64,000 nucleotides of DNA from NCBI RefSeq assembly GCF_036323495.1, contig NZ_AP028947.1:2604001-2668000 (forward strand). Direction: 5' to 3'. Made by a program: the position numbers and the translations under genes. Under the pieces are notes generated by a model. The model made no database searches and was not told the DNA's origin. It saw only the letters and a list, made by a program, of their open reading frames with translations. Of this stretch, positions 57,654 through 64,000 are shown piece by piece. The DNA comes from Limnobacter thiooxidans. GTDB lineage: Bacteria; Pseudomonadota; Gammaproteobacteria; Burkholderiales; Burkholderiaceae_B. The first letter of the stretch is position 1; every line of letters begins with the position of its first letter.

Positions 57654-59099
57654 TCAGTGTGGGTGCACAACGCCATCGCGCAAGGCGGGGCGATGTTCAA
57701 TCCACTGCGGAATCAGGGAAGCAATAATCATCGTGAACAGGCCAAGTACCATGCCCAACAACTGGGGCGGCCAAATTTCACTGGGGAAGAAGTTTTTGGC
57801 AATCAACCAGCTGCTGATCCCCACGATGATTGAACACACCGCGCCTTGCGAGGTGGCCCTTTTCCAGTACAGACCAAACACCAAGGGCACGAATGCGGCG
57901 GCCAGCGTAATTTCATAGGCGCTTTCAACCATTTCAAAAATGGAAGAATCGCTGTTGATGGAAAAGGCCACCACAATGATTGCAAATACAAACACCGACA
58001 CCCGCATGGTGAGCAACAGGGCCTTGTCGTCCATCTTGGGAAACGCCACCTTCACGATATTCTCGGAAAACGAAACCGCTGGAGCCAGCAAAGTGGCACT
58101 GGACGTACTCATGATGGCGGAAATCAGCGCACCGAAAAACACGATTTGTGCAAACACCGGCGTGTGGTTCAACACCAGGTTGGGCAACACCATTTGGGAA
58201 TCTTCCGTGACCATGGCGATGAATGTGGCCGGGTCGATCATGATGGCGCCATACGCCAGAAACACGGGAATGAAGGCAAAGAAGAAGTAAAGCGAACCAC
58301 CCAGTACCGCACCACGCACCGCTGTTTTTTCATTCTTGGCGGAACTGATGCGCTGGAAAATGTCCTGCTGGGGGATGGAGCCAAATGCCATGGTCAGGAA
58401 TGCCCCCACAAAGGGAACCCACATGACGTAACTGAATTCTTCAGGGAAAAACTGCAGTTTGCCCGCCGCTTCTGCATGGGCCACCACTGTGCCCACACCA
58501 CCAGCCAGGTCAGCGACGATCCACATGATGTAAATCAGGCCAGCTGCAATCACAACCATCTGGATGAAGTCGAGAATGGCAACCGATAACATGCCACCAA
58601 ACACGGTGTAGATCAGCACCACACTGGCGCCGATGATCATGCCCCATTCCCGGGAAATTGCACCATCACTGAGCACGAAGAAGATCAAACCCAGTGCAGT
58701 GATTTGAGCGGCAACCCAACCCAGGTACGACACCACGATACAGGCGCTGCAAAACACCTCGACTGCACGGTTGTAACGCACGCGGTAGTAATCGCCCAAG
58801 GTCAACAAATTCAGGCGGTAAATTTTGGGAGCGATGAACAAACCGGCCAGAATCAGGCACATGGACGCGCCAAAGGGGTCGGCCACGATACCACTCAAAC
58901 CCTCTTCCACGAAGGTGGACGAGATGCCCAGCACCGTTTCTGAACCAAACCAGGTGGCAAACACCGTGGCGGTCACGATGGGCAGTGAAAGATGTCGACC
59001 CGCCACGGCGTAGTCGGCCGCACTGTGAACATTTCGGGCCACATACAGGCCAATGATTACGGAAACCAGCAAATAGGCAACTACAGAGGCAAGCAACAT
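57654..59099 (-). CDS. sodium:solute symporter family protein
   Basis: 481 residues with about 13 membrane helices. GRHLSLPIVTATVFATWFGSE (split near residue 33-52) and the later SAIMSTSSATLLAPAVSFSENI match the SSF family, the latter holding the Na2 sodium-site Ser residues. The substrate is unknown; the family moves proline, pantothenate, carboxylates or sugars. Probably monocistronic. Confidence 0.87.
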   Translation of the reverse strand: MLLASVVAYLLVSVIIGLYVARNVHSAADYAVAGRHLSLPIVTATVFATWFGSETVLGISSTFVEEGLSGIVADPFGASMCLILAGLFIAPKIYRLNLLTLGDYYRVRYNRAVEVFCSACIVVSYLGWVAAQITALGLIFFVLSDGAISREWGMIIGASVVLIYTVFGGMLSVAILDFIQMVVIAAGLIYIMWIVADLAGGVGTVVAHAEAAGKLQFFPEEFSYVMWVPFVGAFLTMAFGSIPQQDIFQRISSAKNEKTAVRGAVLGGSLYFFFAFIPVFLAYGAIMIDPATFIAMVTEDSQMVLPNLVLNHTPVFAQIVFFGALISAIMSTSSATLLAPAVSFSENIVKVAFPKMDDKALLLTMRVSVFVFAIIVVAFSINSDSSIFEMVESAYEITLAAAFVPLVFGLYWKRATSQGAVCSIIVGISSWLIAKNFFPSEIWPPQLLGMVLGLFTMIIASLIPQWIEHRPALRDGVVHPH

Positions 59100-59203
59100 C
59101 GTGAAAACCCACCAGTGAAAGGGAACAATTGCGAATTATAGGCAAGAAACGTGCGCACGATACAGCCCGGGAAGCTTAGTGCCCCACTTAGCCCGCGGAA
59201 ATC

Positions 59204-60799
59204 CTAGAACAAACCTTGAGGACCCGCGTGGGCGATCAAAAAAGGCCACAACAAATCCAGCGCAACCAGGCCAAACAGGACAGCCAACATCAACACCATC
59301 CAGAACAGGGCCCGATTCAGGCGCTTCTGCTGTTTCACCAGCTGTTCAATTTGACTGTCGACCCGGTTACTGGATTGGGTCAGGTTTTGGTGAAGCAAAC
59401 GCGGCAAGGCAGGCAGTATTTGTGACCACTGCGCCGCTTCCCACTGCAGGCTGGACTGAAAGCCTTTGAAGCCGATTTGCTGGTGCATCCAGTTTTCAAG
59501 ATAAGGCTTGGCTGTTTTCCAAAGGTCCAGGTCGGGGTCGAGTTGTCGCCCCAGGCCTTCCACATTCAACAGGGTTTTTTGCAGCAGCACCAATTGGGGC
59601 TGAATTTCCACGTTGAAACGCCGTGAGGTTTGAAACAGGCGCATCAGCGCCTGCCCAAGAGAAATTTCCTTGAGTGGCTTGCCAAAGAAGGGTTCGATAC
59701 AAGCACGAATGGCGGATTCAAGCTCATCGATGCGGGTGCCGGGTGGCACCCACCCTGACTGCACATGCAACTCCGCCACCCGTTTGTAGTCCTGCCTGAA
59801 AAAAGCGAGGAAGTTTTGAGCCAGGTATTGCTTGTCCACATCGCTGAGGGTACCGACGATGCCAAAATCAAGCGCAATGTAGCGCCCGAAGTCTTCGGGC
59901 TGGTCACCCACGTAAATGTTGCCGGGGTGCATGTCCGCGTGGAAAAAACCATCGCGAAACACCTGGGTGAAAAAAATCTCCACTCCTTCCCGTGACAGCT
60001 TTTTCAAATCAATATTGTTTTCGCGCAAGCGATCCAGGTGCGAGATTGGAATGCCGTGCATGCGCTCCATGGTGATCACGGTGCTGCAGCAGTAGTCCCA
60101 GTACATCTCGGGAACCCGCAACAGGTGACCGCTGCCCGATGTTGGCGAGAAATTGCGGCGCAACTGTGACGCATTGGCGGCTTCCCGCATCAAATCGAGT
60201 TCGTCGTGCAGGTACTTGTTGAACTCGGCCACCACTTCACGCGGTTTCAGGCGCTTGCCATCAGAGGAAATTTTTTCTATCCAGCGCGCGGCTGTTTTCA
60301 TCAAGGCCAGGTCTTTGTCGATCACATCGATCATGCCGGGGCGCAATACCTTCACCGCCACTTTCTTGCCTTCGTGTTCACCTGCACGAACCACGGCAAA
60401 GTGAACCTGTGCAATGGATGCACTGGCCACGGGCGTGTTTTGAAAGTCTACGAACATGTCGTCGATTCGGCGACCAAGGCTGCTTTCGATCAGCTCACGA
60501 GCTTTTTCAGAAGCGAATGCAGGCACCTGGTCTTGCAGCTTGGCCAACTCGTCGGCCACATCTTCCGGCAACAAATCACGCCGGGTAGACAGCAACTGAC
60601 CAAACTTGACGAACAGGGGTCCAAGGTCTTCGAGCGCCCGGCGCATGCGCTCGCCACGGGGGGCCTGCACATGTGAACGCGAAGATATCAGTGTCAGAAA
60701 CCACTTGGCCAAACCGTTGTTGATCGAGTCTGCTGCGATCAGGAAAAGACCATACTTCCGGGCAACCAATGCAATGCGTGCCAAACGGCGAAGCTTCAT
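59204..60799 (-). CDS. ubiB: ubiquinone biosynthesis regulatory protein kinase-like UbiB
   Basis: 531 residues. The signature [18 protein letters not shown] holds the KxGQ motif of the atypical ADCK/UbiB kinases, followed by the A-rich loop [15 protein letters not shown], and the catalytic [11 protein letters not shown] and ALDFGIVG. Two C-terminal membrane segments follow (about 485-525). It supports coenzyme Q synthesis, probably as an ATPase. It overlaps ubiJ by four bases. Confidence 0.95.
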   Translation of the reverse strand: MKLRRLARIALVARKYGLFLIAADSINNGLAKWFLTLISSRSHVQAPRGERMRRALEDLGPLFVKFGQLLSTRRDLLPEDVADELAKLQDQVPAFASEKARELIESSLGRRIDDMFVDFQNTPVASASIAQVHFAVVRAGEHEGKKVAVKVLRPGMIDVIDKDLALMKTAARWIEKISSDGKRLKPREVVAEFNKYLHDELDLMREAANASQLRRNFSPTSGSGHLLRVPEMYWDYCCSTVITMERMHGIPISHLDRLRENNIDLKKLSREGVEIFFTQVFRDGFFHADMHPGNIYVGDQPEDFGRYIALDFGIVGTLSDVDKQYLAQNFLAFFRQDYKRVAELHVQSGWVPPGTRIDELESAIRACIEPFFGKPLKEISLGQALMRLFQTSRRFNVEIQPQLVLLQKTLLNVEGLGRQLDPDLDLWKTAKPYLENWMHQQIGFKGFQSSLQWEAAQWSQILPALPRLLHQNLTQSSNRVDSQIEQLVKQQKRLNRALFWMVLMLAVLFGLVALDLLWPFLIAHAGPQGLF

Positions 60800-61455
60800 G
60801 ACGGCTCACCTGGCTTTGAACCCGATGTGTTGCCCAGCTTGGCCAGGCGCTTTTCAAGGCGGGCCAGTTCATCACGCAGCTGATTCACTTCACCGCGAAA
60901 CGCGTCGAATTCGGACGCGGTGGGGGTCATTGATTTTTCATGCACCACGTATTCGCGCAAATTGTTCTTGAAGCGCTGAACCACGTCACGGGCATTGGTA
61001 CCCAAGGCAGACAGCGTATTCATCACCCAAACCGCCTGTGCATCGCCGACTACGCGAGCCAAATCTCGCTCTGGGTCCCAACTGAGGTCGTTGATCACCG
61101 TGGACACCGTTTGGGCAAAGTCCATGTCACCTTCAATGGCAGCCTTTCTGGACATCGCATTGGGGTTACTGACGGCACCCACCAAATCAGACCACTGCAT
61201 GGTGATCTGCGTGTCCGCAGGGGCCGATAAGCCATTGCTGGGTGCGCTGGGCTGAAAGTAGCCTTGGTCATTGACACGTAACTTGAGCACCACGGGCGCG
61301 ATGGACAAAGCCAGCACCTTGCCTGATTCTTTCTGCAAACGTGACTTGCTGCTTCGTTGTTGATCCAGAAGATGGTTCAAGACAAGGCACACCATCTGGG
61401 TCACTGTGGCGGACATCAAGCCCAAGGGTGCAGACAGAAAGCCGCCTGCCGCCAT
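60796..61455 (-). CDS. ubiJ: ubiquinone biosynthesis accessory factor UbiJ (SCP2 domain)
   Basis: 219 residues from the ATG at 61455; AAAGG precedes it. The frame extends to 61668 into the upstream TIM44 gene, which argues against the longer form. The start [13 protein letters not shown] leads into [11 protein letters not shown] and an SCP2 lipid-binding domain (about 45-150), then a C-terminal coiled coil ([19 protein letters not shown]). UbiJ holds hydrophobic quinone intermediates in the Ubi metabolon. Start choice moderately sure. Confidence 0.85.
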   Translation of the reverse strand: MAAGGFLSAPLGLMSATVTQMVCLVLNHLLDQQRSSKSRLQKESGKVLALSIAPVVLKLRVNDQGYFQPSAPSNGLSAPADTQITMQWSDLVGAVSNPNAMSRKAAIEGDMDFAQTVSTVINDLSWDPERDLARVVGDAQAVWVMNTLSALGTNARDVVQRFKNNLREYVVHEKSMTPTASEFDAFRGEVNQLRDELARLEKRLAKLGNTSGSKPGEPS

Positions 61456-61604
61456 GGAGCCTTTGGCTTGACCGGCAGAAAGCAGTTTGGAGGCGAACTG
61501 AAAAAACAATACGGGGGGACTGGCCAAGGCACACTTCCAACAAACAAAACTTGCTTGAGTGTAACCCAGCCGGGCAAGCCAAGCCCGGCTGGGGAGTTCA
61601 AAAA

Positions 61605-62654
61605 TTACAGATTGTGAATGCCTGAAAGCACCCAGCCACCGCCTGACACGGGACGAGACATGATCCAAAGCTCATTGATCTCAGTGGCGTCAGCGTCCTG
61701 CTCTTCGCGCAACAGGCCTGTGAAAGCAACTGTAGCAATTTGCTCGTCCACATCGGTTTCAAAACCGATCAACTGGGCATTCAGCGTGACCACATCAGTG
61801 CGGTTTACCGCATTGCCACGGGATTCAATTTCCGCACGTAGGTGATCAACCACTTCATCGCTGCAATATTCGCGCAGACCGGCCACATCACCTTGATCAA
61901 ACACGCCTTGCATGGTGACAAAAAACTTCTTGGCACTGTTCACGAAGTTGGCTTCATCAAAGCCGTGTGGCAAGTCTTTCACTGGCGTTGCAGCAGGCAG
62001 CGGGGCATCAAAGGCAGATGAATTACCAAACTGACCGAAACCCTGGTCGCTGCGTGGGGCACCCATGCCAGGTACCGGGTCATTGATCGGGCTTGTATTG
62101 CCGGTGACTGAAGCAGGCGCTGTGTAGCGCGGCGCTTCAGGAGACTGGCGATAGCTGTTGTTACTGCTGTTGTTACCATAAGCAGATCCGCTTGCGCCCT
62201 GTGCGTTGTAGGCGGGCTGGGGCTTGTTACCCTTTTGACCACGCAACATGCGCACCAGGAATACCACGGCGAACACCAGCGCTCCAACCATCAGCAAAGT
62301 GCCCATGAATTCCGCCAAACCCGCACCCATGCCCAGGTGACTAAACAAGGCAGCCAAACCCAAGCCTGCGGCCAAACCAGCCAAGGGGCCCAGGAAGCGA
62401 TTGCGTGGCGCAGCCGCAGCAGTGTTGCCCGCAGCGGTACCATTGGTGGCTTGCTGCTTGCTCGGTGCGGTACTTGCTGCACCCGAAGGCGAGGCAGGCG
62501 GAGATTTCTGGAACTGTGAAGGTGCCGAGCGGCCGAAGCTGCCGCCACTACCCATGCGCTTCGCCTCTGCGTCGCTGGGCAATACACCAAGACTCAAGAA
62601 AGCTGCTACCACAGCCATCACCGACAATCGAACTGACCAAACACGGGTATTCAA
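61605..62654 (-). CDS. TIM44-like domain protein
   Basis: 349 residues. A signal peptide (VVAAFLSLGVLPSDAEA) is followed by a Ser/Ala/Pro-rich linker, two hydrophobic helices (about 85-135) and a C-terminal TIM44-like domain (FVNSAKKFFVTMQGVFDQGD to SRPVSGGGWVLSGIHNL). Found in Burkholderiales between ubiE and ubiJ. Its role is unknown; the domain binds lipids and helps anchor the mitochondrial import motor in eukaryotes. Confidence 0.88.
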   Translation of the reverse strand: MNTRVWSVRLSVMAVVAAFLSLGVLPSDAEAKRMGSGGSFGRSAPSQFQKSPPASPSGAASTAPSKQQATNGTAAGNTAAAAPRNRFLGPLAGLAAGLGLAALFSHLGMGAGLAEFMGTLLMVGALVFAVVFLVRMLRGQKGNKPQPAYNAQGASGSAYGNNSSNNSYRQSPEAPRYTAPASVTGNTSPINDPVPGMGAPRSDQGFGQFGNSSAFDAPLPAATPVKDLPHGFDEANFVNSAKKFFVTMQGVFDQGDVAGLREYCSDEVVDHLRAEIESRGNAVNRTDVVTLNAQLIGFETDVDEQIATVAFTGLLREEQDADATEINELWIMSRPVSGGGWVLSGIHNL

Positions 62655-62704
62655 GGTAAAGCCTCCTGATTTAACAATTATTCACTTGTAGTCTATAGAC
62701 TTAA

Positions 62705-63445
62705 TCAGGCGAATTTGGTTCCCTGATGCAAGGCAACGACCCCGGCAGTGAAGTTGGTGTACTTCACCTGATCAAAGCCACTGCCCAGCATGATGTTTTT
62801 CAGGGTTTCCTGATCCGGGTGCATGCGAATACTTTCCGCGAGGTATTGGTAACTGGCACTGTCCTGTGCAACGATTTGACCAATTTTTGGCAAAACCTGA
62901 AAGGAATATAGGTCGTAAGCCGGTGCCAGCAAGGGGTTCACTTTTGAAAACTCGAGCACTAGCACCTTGCCACCGGGCTTGATCACACGGCGCATTTCAG
63001 CAAGTGCAACGTCTTTGTGAGTCATGTTGCGCAAACCAAAAGCCACCGTGACCACATCAAAATAATTGTCGGGGAATGGCAGTTTTTCAGCGTCACACAA
63101 TGCCATTTTTGGCAGATAACCGTGATCAATCATGCGGTTGCGCCCTACGCGCAACATGCTTTCGTTGATGTCGGTCAGCCAGACTTCGCCACTGGGCCCT
63201 ACCTTGTCGAGAAAGGCCTTGCTCAGGTCGCCCGTGCCACCTGCAATATCCAGCACTTTCATGCCGGGGCGGACACCCGCGGCACGCACGGTACTGGCCT
63301 TCCACAGGCGGTGCATGCCACCCGACATCAAATCGTTCATGACGTCGTACTTGGCGGCAACCGAGTCAAAGACCTCGGCCACTTTTTTGGCTTTCTGGTC
63401 TTCGGGAACCTTCTCAAAGCCGAAATCGGTAATTTTTTCGTTCAT
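62705..63445 (-). CDS. ubiE: demethylmenaquinone/2-methoxy-6-polyprenyl-1,4-benzoquinol methyltransferase
   Basis: 246 residues. [20 protein letters not shown] at the start, the SAM motif [10 protein letters not shown], and the C-terminal [19 protein letters not shown] and [14 protein letters not shown] are the UbiE signatures. It performs the C-methylation of ubiquinone and, where made, menaquinone. It is 21 bases downstream of the DUF971 gene. Confidence 0.96.
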   Translation of the reverse strand: MNEKITDFGFEKVPEDQKAKKVAEVFDSVAAKYDVMNDLMSGGMHRLWKASTVRAAGVRPGMKVLDIAGGTGDLSKAFLDKVGPSGEVWLTDINESMLRVGRNRMIDHGYLPKMALCDAEKLPFPDNYFDVVTVAFGLRNMTHKDVALAEMRRVIKPGGKVLVLEFSKVNPLLAPAYDLYSFQVLPKIGQIVAQDSASYQYLAESIRMHPDQETLKNIMLGSGFDQVKYTNFTAGVVALHQGTKFA

Positions 63446-63466
63446 GGGATCAATATGGGACCGGGT

Positions 63467-63892
63467 TTAATGGCTTGCGCAAGCGCCGCCCTTTTTTTGC
63501 TCAAATGGAATGTTTTCAGGTGCGTTGGGCTCGCGGCTTGCGCCTGCATTTTTCATGCGCTCAAGGTAGTCTTCCCAAAGTCCTTCCTGGTTTTCACCCA
63601 TCCACAGCAGGTACTGCCATGAAAACAGGCCGGAATCGTGGCCATCTGAAAAGAATGGCTTCACGGCATACATGCCCACAGGCTCCAGGTTGTTGATAGT
63701 CACCTCTTTCTTGCCCACCTGCAGGGTTTCCTGGCCAGGGCCATGGCCACGCACTTCGGCTGAAGGCGAATACACGCGCAAAAGCTCAAAAGGCAGGTTG
63801 AAACAGGCGCCGGTGTCAAACTCCACTTCCAGGACTTTGGACTTTTGATGCACCACGATGCGGGTGGGTACGGGGATGTTGGTGGTTTCCAT
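63467..63892 (-). CDS. DUF971 (gamma-butyrobetaine hydroxylase-like N-terminal domain) protein
   Basis: 141 residues from the ATG at 63892, with the frame open to a TTG at 63925. VVHQKSKVLEVEFDTGACFNLPFELLRVYSPSAEVRG is the domain in free-standing form (about 12-100), followed by GLFSWQYLLWMGENQEGLW. The late His and two Cys-containing ends (GGACASH) are notable. Function unknown; possible iron-sulfur or zinc handling. It precedes ubiE in many betaproteobacteria. Confidence 0.85.
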   Translation of the reverse strand: METTNIPVPTRIVVHQKSKVLEVEFDTGACFNLPFELLRVYSPSAEVRGHGPGQETLQVGKKEVTINNLEPVGMYAVKPFFSDGHDSGLFSWQYLLWMGENQEGLWEDYLERMKNAGASREPNAPENIPFEQKKGGACASH

Positions 63893-64000
63893 GCTGCGTA
63901 GGGTCTTGGGAATGCGAATCCTCAAGTGTATCTCATCGGGACAGGCCGTGGTTTGTGCGCGGCGCCGTGATTAATTTGATGACGATTCATTCAAGTGTCA

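Noticed and set aside
60796..61668. Longer 290-residue form of UbiJ
   Set aside because: It would overlap the TIM44 gene and add residues that do not resemble the family; the ATG at 61455 fits better.

Overview
The window looks like chromosomal DNA of a free-living betaproteobacterium of the order Burkholderiales. The best support is gene order: carA-carB-greA-DUF4149 with yhbY/rlmE-ftsH-folP-glmM, and DUF971-ubiE-TIM44-ubiJ-ubiB, are arrangements usual in that order. The moderate GC content and the gene mix suggest a Limnobacter-like organism, but that genus call is inference. No phage, insertion sequence or CRISPR array is seen.

Positions 1-16.9 kb are an iron-acquisition region. It begins with the 3' end of a TonB-dependent siderophore receptor, followed by a PKHD-type dioxygenase and an FMN-dependent 2-hydroxyacid dehydrogenase. 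A leftward five-gene operon behind a Fur-box-like site (PepSY membrane protein, DUF2271, DUF4198, ApbE flavin transferase, membrane-anchored flavodoxin/FNR reductase) reads as an electron route from NADPH to the periplasm. The DUF2271 protein carries an ApbE flavinylation motif (DGISGAT). A MacA-MacB-NodT tripartite exporter, a periplasmic solute-binding protein, and a second Fur-controlled unit (TonB receptor, PepSY protein, 53-aa membrane protein) follow.

Positions 17-30.4 kb hold general metabolism: an SLC13/ArsB-like permease; an acyl-CoA operon (acyl-CoA dehydrogenase, SDR, APH-like kinase, DUF6285, histidine phosphatase); pirin and isochorismatase-family genes next to a LysR regulator; an enoyl-CoA hydratase-family hydrolase; a lipoprotein alpha/beta hydrolase; and a TetR gene divergent from a secreted protein plus a LuxR-type HTH protein. 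The TetR intergenic region holds two copies of the same dyad exactly 60 bp apart. A third Fur-box-preceded TonB receptor follows (30.5-32.7 kb), then two orphan exported proteins and an AT-rich non-coding gap.

Positions 34.4-47.7 kb are the conserved housekeeping block: tRNA-Pro, tRNA-Arg and tRNA-His, glmM, a glycosyltransferase, folP, ftsH, rlmE, yhbY, DUF4149, greA, carB and carA. The usual ftsH-folP link is broken by about 0.9 kb of non-coding DNA containing eleven exact-period 25-bp tandem repeats, a roughly 140-bp nested inverted repeat and a series of hairpins. This is the most unusual non-coding stretch in the window.

Positions 47.8-64 kb carry a bile-acid-type symporter, a LysR regulator, two small exported proteins, DUF2784, an acyl-CoA dehydrogenase with etfA and etfB (beta-oxidation electron transfer), a histone-deacetylase-family amidohydrolase, mltB, cysM, a sodium/solute symporter, and the ubiquinone cluster ubiB-ubiJ-TIM44-ubiE-DUF971.
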